64,000 bases of DNA from Symbiodinium kawagutii (taxonomy: Eukaryota; Sar; Dinophyceae; Suessiales; Symbiodiniaceae): positions 286,118-350,117 of the forward strand of contig VSDK01009657.1 in NCBI GenBank assembly GCA_009767595.1. The letters are read 5' to 3'. Below are positions 1 through 9,829 of this stretch, piece after piece (position 1 is the first letter of the stretch; each line of letters begins with the position of its first letter). The position numbers and the translations under genes were made by a program. The notes under the pieces were generated by a model, which had not been told where the DNA came from, ran no database searches, and saw nothing but the letters and a program-made list of their open reading frames with translations.

Positions 1-97
1 CCCGCAGCAGTAAAGCCAACGTGCCGGTAGCTGGTTGATCCTGGCGCCAAGGGGACTCACTTGCTCCCAGTTGCAGATGGTCCAAGGAATTCTACCA

Positions 98-127
98 GGC
101 ACCACCAGGCACCACCAGGCACCACCA
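98..127 (+). repeat. Three copies of the 10-mer CACCAGGCAC
   Basis: accaggcacc is repeated in tandem three times. It lies within an open frame with no recognised product. Confidence 0.7.
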
Positions 128-383
128 TTCTTTCAATCTATGGTGATTCAATCTCAATTCCACTACCACTGGGCAACCTCATTTTTTCTCGCGCTTATGG
201 TTGCCAACGGTCATAACATCATCACTCCTTGCCTCTGCGTCAACCTGCCTGAAACCCTGCATGAACCTAGCGACAAGGCGACCGCACCTCAGGATGACGC
301 GAGGCTGCGGTCAGCAGCGTCCTGGCCCCACCAAGCTGGTCGGCCATCAACCTATCAACTGCTCCAGTCCCCAGGACAGGGTG

Positions 384-625
384 ATAAAAATCAGAATCAA
401 AATCAAAATCAAAACAAACCAACATCAAATCAAAAACAACAAAGCCAAAACCAAAGCCAAAATCATACCCAACAAGAATTCAAAATCGAAATCCGACCAA
501 ACCAGGGCAAACCAAATCAAACCAAGTCAACATCAAACCAAAAACCACATAACCAGAACCAAAATCGAAATCAAACCAAACAAGAATTGAAATCAAAATC
601 ACACCAAGCCAGGGTAAACCAAGCA
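384..625 (+). repeat. AATCAAAACC low-complexity tract
   Basis: The strand is almost free of T and G and repeats AATCAAAATC, CAAACCA and CAACATCAAA words. It yields long N/Q/K/T-rich plus-strand frames (35-646, 201-590) and their antisense shadow. These are translations of the repeat and I do not call a gene. Confidence 0.65.
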
Positions 626-649
626 TCAACAAGCCTTTGGTGCTGAAGA

Positions 650-2830
650 TGCTGCTGGCTCCTACACTTCGGGGCGACACCAGGGTGGATGGATCCAGCA
701 TCTTATGGGGCTGGTTGATGATGTTTTTTGACTCCTTTCTAAGCACGAGGCCCTTATACTGCTGGGGGGCTATGCCGGTACACCTTTAGGGGGATCATAC
801 TGTTCCATGTTAATGCCCCTCTGCCCTTGAGGAATATCTGCCAGCAAGTTCTGATTTTCAAATCCATTCTTGACAATTTGAAATCTGCTTATCGGTGAGC
901 AACCCTTTCCCGCTACAAACATCCCCGGCATTGCCTAGCGCACAACAACTCGAGGTGAAAAGGCGAAGGTGTTTCGATTCAACCAAGGTGTCGAATGTGT
1001 GAACACTGGGAAGAAAGGATCATCTGAGATACTGCACGCCCAACAGTGCTAGGATCAGCATGTGCACAGGATGTAAGCCTGACTAAGTCAAGTTTAGGTC
1101 AAGGGCTAGCGGCTCAGGTCGTGGGACAGAATGACTTGGAATTCCTCCGAAGCCAAGTGTACAACACCTGCGTTGGACGAGTTACCCATGACTTAAATTG
1201 GCAGGATACATCGGATATGTTCTCTACTTGCAGCACTGCAGCCTGTGCCCTATCAGCACGCTGGCTGCTCACCCATGATAGCAGCGATGTCCCTCACATG
1301 AACGGCTGCATGATACTTCAAGTACTTGCCCTACTCACTAGGACTTTGTGAGGCCATAGTGCTGTCACCATTCCCTTGGGAAACTTCCCAACCACTAGCG
1401 CCGAGTGATGAACAATATGCATCATGGGTAAATCCTCAGCTTTGGGGCTCCCTCCATGGCTTAAGCAGCCGCCCATGATCACCCACCCAAGCACGTTCCG
1501 CCAGCCTTCTCAGCGTCCGGATGTCTTCGGGACTGGAGCTTGTGTCATCATAACCATGTGGAACCATCAGTAACACGCTTGCGGGGCGCCACGTTAATCT
1601 ACCAACACGGGGCGTTCTGCGCGTTTGAGTGGTAGATGGCTTATCCCAGGCTCAGGTGTGGCAGAATCCATTGGAAAAGCGTCCGGCGGGCGCTGGGGTC
1701 GGTCCGAACCACGGTCGAGAATGTCTTAAATGCAGGTGGCTTGGAATTCTTAATTTGATACGCTTTTTATTTTGGCATATTCTTTTTAGTTAGGTGACAT
1801 GTGTGGGTGGGGGGCAGGTCTGGGGGCAGGGCTTGAAACGGGAAAGGTATTGCCTCCACCCTACTCAATACATTTCTATGGGCTACATGGCTGTGGGTGA
1901 GGGCCCTAGGTCCCTGCACTAGTCACTAGCCCTTCGCTGCTGGGATTTGAACTGACCACGGCTTCTGGATGGTTGGTGGCTTGACTCATCCCCGCATACT
2001 TCCCATTGCTTCTTGGTTCTGCAATGTGTATGTGTGTGTGTGTGAGCTTGTGTCTTTAATGGATGACCGTCATGGCACTTTATCAACGGATCGATAAACA
2101 ATCTGCTGTTTGTGGCTCTTCATTTGCAATGGAACGTCGTGGTTAGTTGTAAGTTGGTTGTCGGCTCTGTAATTAACAAAATCATAGCAAGTTGCTGACT
2201 GATAAAATGACTAAACAATACCAAACAATTCTAAATACAGCATTGTGTTATGCTAATTGATGGGATATTGTTTAGCAAATTATATTGGATATTTGTGACC
2301 TATGACATGTGATAGCATTAAATCATGAACCTGTGGACAAAACCCAAACATTGACCAATCCATTGAGACACACACACACTTATTTATATATATATATATA
2401 TCAACCATTGTTGACCACTGCTAACAACTGTAAACCAATATCTATTTTGACAATTCTTCATCACGACACATAAGGTATAAACCATTCTTAACCATCACTC
2501 GCCATTACAAGCCAATTTGTTAACCAATAATATTACTCACCATTATTGGCCAATAGGTCAACCTTTCTAACCCCACTAACTAATACATGAAGTGAATCAT
2601 GACGATCCATTGATAACCATTATCCAAAACATCACCCGATGACCCCTACTAACCATTGACCAATACATCAACCAAAATTACCCATAACTCACCACGGTTG
2701 AGCCATATATATATATATATATTTTTTTTTTTAAAAAAAAATATTTATTCATTTATTTATTCATGTTTGAACTATGATCACACTCTGGCCACCTAACCTG
2801 CCTGAAAAATCCACAACTCAAAATGTGGAG
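650..2830. other. Intergenic stretch with simple repeats
   Basis: It has a GT run at 2026-2044, CA at 2368-2379, TA at 2385-2402, and a TA/T/A tract at 2705-2765. From about 2330 to 2700 the words AACCAT, ACCATT and CCAAT recur densely. An open frame at 1046-1351 is unrecognised and not supported by splice or composition signals. Confidence 0.5.
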
Positions 2831-2850
2831 TCTTAGGAGGGTGTGTTTAG

Positions 2851-3059
2851 AGGGTCACCTTTGGGGGGCTCCTGGCCCCTCCTGGCCCCTCCTGGCCCCT
2901 GGCCTCCCAACGGGTGCGCCTCAAGGCCTTCGTTTCTTCGCTCGTTCTGCTGCAACAGCTTCGACGGTTGATGGGGCAGCCAGGTGACTTCCAGGGAGCT
3001 GCTGGGTTCAACGAGCTGGCGCCAGTGAGGGAGCCTGGGCGGCGGATGCGCCACTGGTG
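2851..3059 (+). CDS. Possible isolated exon (GC-rich island), function unknown
   Basis: A sharp GC-rich island in A/T-rich DNA is open from GTGTTTAG|AGGGTC to CACTGGTG|GTGAGC. It reads RVTFGGLLAPPGPSWPLASQ, then RVRLKAFVSSLVLLQQLRRL, MGQPGDFQGAAGFNELAPVR and EPGRRMRHW. Codon third positions are rich in G/C, as in many dinoflagellate exons. CTCCTGGCCC is repeated three times at its start. No partner exon was linked and no family is recognised. Confidence 0.3.
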
Positions 3060-4457
3060 GTGAGCCATGGTGAGGTGAGTTTCCCAGGGACAGATCAAAA
3101 GAGAACTAACACCAGCTGCAACATTAATCCGATATTCCTAGCAGGAATCAGGTCAACTGGGATTAGGGGGGTAATCTCGGAGGCAATATCCCAATCGAGC
3201 CGTTTACTGTGGATAATCAGGCTATCTCAATTGTCGGATATGACACTGGGGGCCTACGGCTCATCATCTGAGAGGCGATACAGGCACCAGTGATGATCAG
3301 TGCGATAGCAAGTGTTGAAGATTCTGGGCAATAGCCATGTTCAAAAACTGTGTCATCCTCCGGTTCAATTCTTATGAAGTCATCCAATGATAATCATTAT
3401 CAGACCATCGTTGGATGATGATACACTTAAAATTGGGTGATCCGGTTAACATATGTCAATTGTTCAAAAGTAATCCAATGATCATCCAATAGGGTAGTAC
3501 CTATCCAACACTACCACTGTTGAATAAACAAATTCACTGGGATTGAACATGTATGACCGAGACTGGCGACAAAACAGAATCTACAGGAAAACAATATTCT
3601 GCACGCCGCCACTAGAGATGGTACTGCCACCTGGCAAGTGGCCATCCCTTTTGCCCATGATTGGATGACACATTTCCTTCATAAATCAAATGAGTTTGAA
3701 CATGTTTGAACACTTCTGAGCAAAATTGTGCTGATTGAATCTGATCATTTCAACCAACCATCCCGAGAAAGTTCACCAGCTCCTTTGTCGTTGAGCCAAC
3801 TCCGAATGGTTTGAGCCAACCTTGTCACAGCAGTAACTGGGGAAATGAGCTAGACATTTTGGCATCTGCCTGGTGCCAAATCCAGGAAACTACAAAACCA
3901 TGTGGAAAAAACTTTCTTGAACAACATGCAACATGCATGTTTATCGGTTTTTTGGGGGTATGCGTCATTACCTTCCAACAAATGGGTAGATGAACATCCC
4001 AGCAAGAGACAAGCTTTTGGTTTAATTCCTGGCTCTACACCAGCTGGTCGGGCGTAAACGCGGTTCATTTGACAGTTGGGGCACAGGCTCCCACAGCCAG
4101 GTGACAATTTAAACATCCACGATCTATCCGAGCCTGTCCGTAGGTTCAACCCCCCAAGAAATTGACAGCTGGATGAATGAACTCACAATTTCTTTAACCG
4201 AATGGATTTGTTGAAACTGAAGAGCCTCACAGAACACCCGCCCTGTTTTGGGGATACCCTCTGGTGAGGCAATGGAACAACGCCATCAGGTAAATCATCT
4301 CAAGATGGTAGATTTTCCAGTGACAAGAAGGTCACCCCACAGCATGCTTTTCGCCTAAAGAAGTGCGAAGGTTCCGAGGACAGCAAGACTTCTCCGGTAC
4401 CTCGGGATGTTGCAAGGGTTGAGCCCTGCAAATATCCACAACCAGCAGCCAGCACAC

Positions 4458-4515
4458 TAGTGGTTGGTGGTTTCACCCCTACGAAAACTATCAGTCAACC
4501 AACCATCCCAAATAA
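4458..4515. repeat. GGTTGGTGGTT short interspersed repeat, copy 1
   Basis: It reads GTGGTTGGTGGTTTCACCCC then TACGAAAAC, followed by GTCAACCAACCATCCC. The family pattern is GGTTGGTGGTT...ACCCCTATGAAAA...CAACCAACCAT. Confidence 0.5.
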
Positions 4516-4814
4516 CAGGAAAAACTCCGAAAGTTTAAAACCACCGGATTTGATGGTCATCATGGTCACTAACATCTGGCTGTGGGTCAAAGGCACGTGC
4601 CCCGGGCTGTTCACATCCCCGAAACAACCCAACTAGTCGAGCTGTTGGGATGTTCCCGTGATCTCCCGTGCCTTTTGGGGAGATAGTGACTGTGATCTAT
4701 GCCTATCAGCAGGCGATCCATGGTGCTGTTCCTTCTATTCCCATGTTTGCTGGTGATCACTAGCAACCACTGCAAGCCATCATCATCATGCCTATCATAG
4801 CTATCAACAATTCA

Positions 4815-4891
<77 letters not shown>

Positions 4892-4893
4892 TC
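4815..4893 (+). repeat. (CAT)n microsatellite
   Basis: About 26 CAT units with a central CAC interruption near 4860. Confidence 0.95.
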
Positions 4894-4955
4894 AACCTTT
4901 AGCTACCCATTAAAATCTATTGATACACACTTTATTGACTGTTTATTGATAACTT

Positions 4956-4956
<1 letters not shown>

Positions 4957-4999
<43 letters not shown>
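4957..4999 (+). repeat. (ATC)n microsatellite
   Basis: About 14 uninterrupted ATC units, 65 bp downstream of the previous CAT tract. Confidence 0.95.
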
Positions 5000-5001
<2 letters not shown>

Positions 5002-5574
5002 CATTGACCACCAACTAACCACTATATAGCTATCCATCTAATAACCATCATCATTCCTGAAGCTCTCGTTCCACCCTTGGATCGGTCAGGGTACTGTTGT
5101 CGATCGCCATGCCTTCCACGTCCATGGTGATCGACATTCCCTGCCTGAGGCGCAGCTGCTAGAAGTAGCATTAACCTTTCTAGTTCAGCAACGAGAGTTC
5201 AGTAACAGGCTAGATCATCACCTGCTAATTTGGTAGCATAATTATGGTTCATTAAGCGTGGTTCATTGACTATGGTTCATACTAAGCTGGTTCATAGCCT
5301 GTCAGGCTAGTCCATTCACAATGGTTCATTCGTTAAATAATTGACCTGCTGCTTCAAAAACTGGACAACAATGAACGGAATGTTGAGGTTCAATAGTTAC
5401 TGCCTCATAAGCGCTTGTAATTAATCATAGTCGACAATTCTGGTAAATCGCGAATACTAGTGGTTAATCCTGGATGATAGCCGAACATGGCTAAGATTAA
5501 AAAACAGCAATAGGGAGATCACACCCATAAAGATTTGATGTGCGCAACAAAACAACGATATCATGACACTATCC

Positions 5575-6579
5575 TATTATGAAGTGCTTTCAGGCATAGC
5601 CTATGTTCCCCCAGATGCATATCAAAGTGCATATTAGCCTCCCAAAAGTGCATATTCAAAAGTGCATATTCAATGGGAACATGTTTCACAATGGCATGTC
5701 ATGGTGCACCTTAAGTAAGGGTAAATTTTCTAAGTTTATATGATTTACATAGTTTTTCAGGCTGGGTGACTCACCAGGGCTGGGTCCCAGGGCCCTTGCT
5801 CCCAGATCCTGGTCTCAGCCCCAAAAGTGCATAAACAAAAAATATGCACTTTTTAATTCCCCGCTAAAAAGTATGCAAAAAATATGCACGTTTGCTTTTG
5901 CACTTTTGGGGGTGGGCTCCTGGAAAGGTCAAAACCATGAAAAAATGAAAAACTGGGGGGAAAGTGCATATTTTTGCATATTTTTGCATATTTCTCCAAA
6001 ATTGGCCAAGAAATAGCGCATATGCAAAACATATGCAGAAAATATGCAGAAAATCTGCAAAAAATATGCCAAAAAATATGCACTTTTCCTCGAGTTTTTA
6101 TTTTTTTGAAATTTTTGAATGCCTGGATCTCTGGTTTTTGCCACTTGGGGGGGATATGCAAAAAATATGCAAAAAATATGCACTTTTCCTCGAGTTCTTT
6201 AACTTGTTTGAATTTTTTGAATGCCTGGATCTCTGGTTTTGGCCACTTGGGGGGAATCTGCCTAACATCTCCCTGGCATTTGGGGGTGCTCAAAAATTTC
6301 AAAAAATTGGAAAATCTCGAGGAAATGTGCATATTTTTGGCATATTTTTTGCATATTTCCCAAAAATTTGCAAGACATAGCGCATATGCAAAAAATACCA
6401 AGCCGATTCCCAGCCAGGATTCCGAGGAATGGGAGGCAGCGGAGGAGGAACACCTCCGAAATTATCTGGAAGAGCTGGCAATGGCGCAGGAGCCGAGGGA
6501 GTTTGTGTGGGAGGAGGAAGAGCCGGAGGAGGAGGCGGCGGAGGAGACGGCGCAGGAGGAGGCGGAAGTGGAGGAGGAA
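5575..6579 (+). repeat. Left arm of the long inverted repeat
   Basis: This segment is nearly identical to the reverse complement of 12522-13520. From the outer end it has TATGAAGTGCTTTCAGGC, then 'tgcatattc' motifs, then a block ending CTGGTCTCAGCCCC. After that comes an A/T-rich core packed with ATATGCA and TGCATA words. An internal direct duplication follows (6080-6157 and 6182-6255, sharing cttttcctcgagtt and atgcctggatctctggtttt). A GC-rich acidic-codon segment (about 6415-6579) closes the arm. Identity stops inside a GGAGGA run. Confidence 0.85.
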
Positions 6580-6849
6580 CGAATCAAGAAATCTACAGAA
6601 ATCAGCAGGCGTTCATTGATGCCAACCAAGGCGTGTGGAAATGTACGCGTTGCAGATTCTTTAGTTCTGCCTCCCAACTTTCATGTTGGAATTCTACGCG
6701 AACCAAACAGTCACCGCTGGAACACTATGATCAATGCGCATACCCCTGCTACGAGTAGTTGTCGTCAGTCGTTTTGGCTTAGATTGTCTACGTTTATCCC
6801 AAAAACTGTCAATGATCAACCATCCAAAATACTACTGGCATGCTTGTAG
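5974..6849 (+). CDS. Repeat-derived open frame with acidic E/A-rich segment (doubtful)
   Basis: This 291-codon frame starts in the A/T-rich arm, where ATATGCA words translate into H-I-F-A-Y and K-I-C-K-K-Y-A strings. It then enters a GC-rich stretch encoding EEWEAAEEEHLRNYLEELA and EEEEPEEEAAEETAQEEAE. After the arm ends it continues into unrelated sequence (RIKKSTEISRRSLMPTK). The N-terminal part is a repeat translation. The acidic part has a coding-like composition and is shared with the right arm, so it may be a captured exon. I do not recognise a family. Confidence 0.25.
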   Translation: MHIFAYFSKIGQEIAHMQNICRKYAENLQKICQKICTFPRVFIFLKFLNAWISGFCHLGGICKKYAKNMHFSSSSLTCLNFLNAWISGFGHLGGICLTSPWHLGVLKNFKKLENLEEMCIFLAYFLHISQKFARHSAYAKNTKPIPSQDSEEWEAAEEEHLRNYLEELAMAQEPREFVWEEEEPEEEAAEETAQEEAEVEEERIKKSTEISRRSLMPTKACGNVRVADSLVLPPNFHVGILREPNSHRWNTMINAHTPATSSCRQSFWLRLSTFIPKTVNDQPSKILLACL

Positions 6850-7501
6850 CACGCCATCTTTGGAAAACAAAAAAGGTTCAAAACCAGGAGCCGAACGATC
6901 ATTCACCACCATTTGGGCTTGTTAAAGTTGTATGCCCTCAAGTCACGGGTGGTTTCCCTATGAACAACAGTTATTGGATGGTTAGTAGGTACCACCATGT
7001 GTAAACAACCCAAATATTTCAGACAATCTTAATAGTCATCGGTGCCCCTAAATCATCCAACATTAATCATTTGCACTAATAACCCAACTAATATGGTTTG
7101 TATATCCCCTATAGATTATTTTCCCCCTGTGAATGAGCCATTGTTAGCCGTGGTCAACCATTAAACCACTGTCAATCCTTACTATATATCATTAAAGTCG
7201 CTTACCATTGGCAACGATCGTTGTTGTCTAAACCATCCATGAACCATCATTAACATTCATTAACCATTAAACCATGTTTTTTTACAAGAATCCATTATCT
7301 TGAGCTTCCAATTATTCCCATCGACCACCATTCCACCATTGAGCAACCGCACAGGTGGACGCGGGACCATCCCGGGCTTCCTGTTTCATTAGTTAGACCA
7401 ACAATCTGGCCGTGGAATATCCATCATAGATGGATTTGCCTAGAAAAGGTGGTGATTTGTCAATCATAAGGCGGCTACTTTCATCAATTTCCGCGATTTT
7501 T

Positions 7502-7600
7502 GGGTGGTTTCTTACAATAGGGGACCTCCCAGAGTGGTTCGTTTATAAATGGTTACTATTGGGGTTATTTTGGGGGGGTCTCCATTTTGAGAAACATCCA
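7502..7600. mobile_element. Hairpin MITE copy (GTTTCTCAAAATAGGGG family)
   Basis: The left end GGTGGTTTCTTACAATAGGG pairs with the right end TCTCCATTTTGAGAAACATC. The element is about 100 bp with almost no internal sequence beyond the stem and a short A/T-rich loop. It has no coding capacity. Confidence 0.65.
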
Positions 7601-7917
7601 TCTTAATCTTGGTAGAAGATAAATCTGAACGTAGGAACACCTGGGAGTGCCTCTAACAGCAAGTCTAGGGATTTCTCATAGCCCATCCTCTTGAGGGAGC
7701 AAGAGAGGCTGACAACTGGCTGGTGGTTTTAAACATTTCTATTTTCCCTAGTGATTATGAACAAATGTTTGGTTGATTTGTATTTGTCGTAGGTGAGCCC
7801 ACCAAGCAGATACATGTCACGAAACGCAAGGTGAACCGCAACTGGCAGTCACATGGGGAGCTGCTTGTACCTACTGAAACATGCTCGGTTTTGATAGCAA
7901 TCTTGCAATCTTCTTGA

Positions 7918-8105
7918 TTGCGGGTATGTTTGGGGTATGTTTAAGGGGGTATGTTTCCAGGGGGTATGTTTAGGGGGTATCTTTAGGGGGTATGTTTAGG
8001 GGTATGTTTGGGATATGTTCAGGGTATGTTTAGTGGTATGTTTAGGGTATGTGTTTAGGGGTATGTTTAGAAGTATGTTTAGGGGTACGCCCAGGGTATG
8101 CCTGC
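7918..8105 (+). repeat. Degenerate 12-bp minisatellite, GGGGTATGTTTA
   Basis: About a dozen units of roughly 9-14 bp repeat the core GGGTATGTTTA, including GGGGGTATGTTTAG and GGGTATGTTTGG variants. Each full unit contains GTTTAGGG, so it resembles the TTTAGGG-type telomere repeat with a spacer. It is not a true telomere array because the unit is longer and irregular. Confidence 0.75.
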
Positions 8106-8657
8106 GTACCACAGCAGCCAGTACCTGTTAGCTACTGTCACAGGAAGCCCCTTATATATACGTAGGCTGATCCCCATTCAGCCGATCACTTCATAGACGG
8201 CTTTTGCACACTCAGTCGCTGATGCGTACCCATTATCCAACGAGACTTGCCAGCGCAGAATTGGAATGTCTTCGAGTCGTCAAAGCATTCCACGCTGGTT
8301 GTCGACTTGTCATTTCGGGTCTCTCATTGTCCGTGGGATCATTTTGGTTTTCACGCTCGGCCTTGTCATGCCTTGTCACTTCAACATCCTTTGGCCAAGC
8401 TGTCTTGGAAAAAAGGAACATTACACTGGGGCACGTTTATCTCAAGTTTCCTAGATTTTTAATGTTTTTGGGAGTGAGGAGTACAGGATATTCAATGTTT
8501 TTGTAAAGTCACATTGAATATGGCTGTGGCCATGGTGTTTTGCTTCTAAGAAGACGATTTGCTTTGATTGTTTCCCATCATAAATGGAACTTTTCAAGGG
8601 TCAAAGGTATAGTTTTCCTATCATGGAATGGTGCCGTGGCCAGTAGGATGGCATTGG

Positions 8658-8750
8658 ATTGATGTGCCTTTTCGTACCCTGATGTGCCTTTTTAAAAACC
8701 ATGTGGCCATGCAGTGATGTGCCTTTCGGGGACCTGATGTGCCTTAGGGC
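8658..8750 (+). repeat. Four copies of TGATGTGCCTT
   Basis: The 11-mer TGATGTGCCTT occurs four times, separated by about 12-35 bases of differing sequence. It lies directly upstream of a MITE half-copy. No coding sense was found. Confidence 0.7.
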
Positions 8751-8769
8751 GCCCGCTTGTACCCCAAAA

Positions 8770-8850
8770 CATCCCAATACCAACCATGTTTAGCAATTGA
8801 CCAGCCATTTTTTGGGGCCTCCTATTTTGAGAAACACCCATATTTGAAAT
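8770..8850. mobile_element. Hairpin MITE, right end preserved
   Basis: The right end TTGGGGCCTCCTATTTTGAG followed by AAACACCC is intact, and CCAGCCATTTT precedes it. The left terminus is not recognisable, so this is a truncated or decayed copy. Confidence 0.55.
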
Positions 8851-9065
8851 GAACAATGAAAGTTTAAGAAGGGAGGATCTGTAAGCCACCAAGATTAGCT
8901 GCTTGTGCTAGTTCACCACTGCCTGAAGGATTCGTTTGGCCAATTTTTCGGTAAACTCCTGCGTTTTTTGAATTTTTTGCGAGGGATCGGCCCCATGAAT
9001 CATGGCCGTCCCGAATAAAAAAGACATACGGCCGGGCAGTTGTAGCTTGGTGAGCCCATCTAGCT

Positions 9066-9165
9066 AGGTGTTTCTCAAGTCACAGTGGGCCTCCCAGTTA
9101 TCATCCGCTATGAATTATTTCTAGTAGTAAGCCAACCATTGGGGGTACCCAATGAAATCAGACAC
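9066..9165. mobile_element. Hairpin MITE, left end preserved
   Basis: The left end GGTGTTTCTCAAGTCACAGT and the family-typical internal GTAAGCCAACCATTGGGGGT are present. The right terminus has decayed. Confidence 0.5.
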
Positions 9166-9208
9166 AATGTAGGTACATACGCACGTACTTACCTACCTAT
9201 CTATTCAT

Positions 9209-9355
9209 CTATCCATCCTTCTTCTTGGCCTCAGCAAACTTTCGCTCCTCATCAGCTGCCGTCTTCATGCCTCCTCTGCTTCCTCCTTCATCTCGGGCTC
9301 CGCAGCCTTTCGCTCCACATCAGCTGCCGTCTTCTTGGCCTCCTCTTTGGAACGA
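9209..9355 (-). pseudogene. Decayed exon of a K/E/A-rich coiled-coil protein
   Basis: Read on the minus strand, the segment encodes RSKEEAKKTAADVERKAAE, then PEMKEEAEEA. A one-base deletion follows, and then in the shifted frame KTAADEERKFAEAKKKDG and a TAG stop (complement of 9209-9211). The two halves are repeats of each other. Aligning gccgtcttcatgcctcctc with gccgtcttcttggcctcctc exposes the missing base. Charged Ala/Glu/Lys heptad-like repeats of this kind are common in dinoflagellate coiled-coil proteins. The parent family cannot be named. Plus-strand frames over this DNA are shadows. Confidence 0.4.
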
Positions 9356-9614
9356 AGGTGATTCCACTTTTGGGAAGGCAACAAAATTTAAAATGAGTCG
9401 AGTTCCTTCAACTTGCTAGCCATCTGGGGGTGAGCCTAGAATTGCGCGCGCAATGGGTGAGTTTTGAATCAAATGCTTTCTTTTTCACGAATGCGTAGTT
9501 GATTTCTCCAACAATTTTATACATTGCTCGTTGCATCCAGGCATGAAAACAACATGCCAATCTCTACTTCATTACCCTGAAAATAGATCTACGAATGTGA
9601 GTGTTGCGGACATT

Positions 9615-9827
9615 TTCCCGCAGTTTTTGAATTTTTTTCAGGGTTTTGACCTTTCCAGGAGCCCACCCCCAAAAGTGCAAAAGCAAAAGTGCATATTTTT
9701 TGCAAACTTTTTAGGGGGGAATTAAAAAGTGCATATTTTTTGCATATGCACTGTTGGGGCTGGTACCAGGATCTGGGAGCAAAGGGCCCTGGGACCCAGC
9801 CCTGGGGAGCTACCTGGCCTGAAGGTT
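9615..9827 (+). repeat. Partial third copy of the arm, inside the composite element
   Basis: This block matches about 13137-13340 of the right arm in the same orientation. Shared landmarks in order are gttttgacctttccaggagc, aaaagtgcaaaagcaaa, ttaggggggaattaaaaagt, ggatctgggagcaa and gggccctgggacccagccct. Only about a fifth of the arm is present. It lies between the two full arms. Confidence 0.8.
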
Positions 9828-9829
9828 TA

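Larger units (their letters stand above)
3060..5560. other. Intergenic stretch with long CAT microsatellites
   Basis: No gene is supported here. It includes two CAT repeats and one GGTTGGTGG repeat, all listed separately. It also has four near-tandem short motifs around 5250-5330 (ggttcatt and variants). The open frames at 3057-3293 and 3850-4149 are unrecognised. Confidence 0.5.
6580..9200. other. Interior of the composite element, no clear gene
   Basis: The sequence is moderately A/T-rich with many AACCAT-type words (6960-7290). It holds three short repeat features listed separately: a hairpin MITE, a 12-bp minisatellite and four TGATGTGCCTT units. No transposase-like or other recognisable protein was found on either strand. 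The longest frames here are under 110 codons and have repeat-like composition. Confidence 0.5.

Noticed and set aside
28-46. GCTGGTTGATCCTGGCG resembles the 5' end of 18S rRNA
   Set aside because: Only about a dozen bases match; the following sequence has no 18S character.
35-646. 203-codon plus-strand frame rich in Asn/Gln/Lys
   Set aside because: Its second half translates the AATCAAAACC low-complexity tract; the first half has no recognised motif.
1940-2010. Possible tRNA B box on the minus strand (AGTTCAAATCCC)
   Set aside because: No A box at the right distance and no cloverleaf pairing.
4120-4160. GGTTCAACCCC, a B-box match
   Set aside because: No A box or tRNA fold upstream; an isolated 11-mer match.
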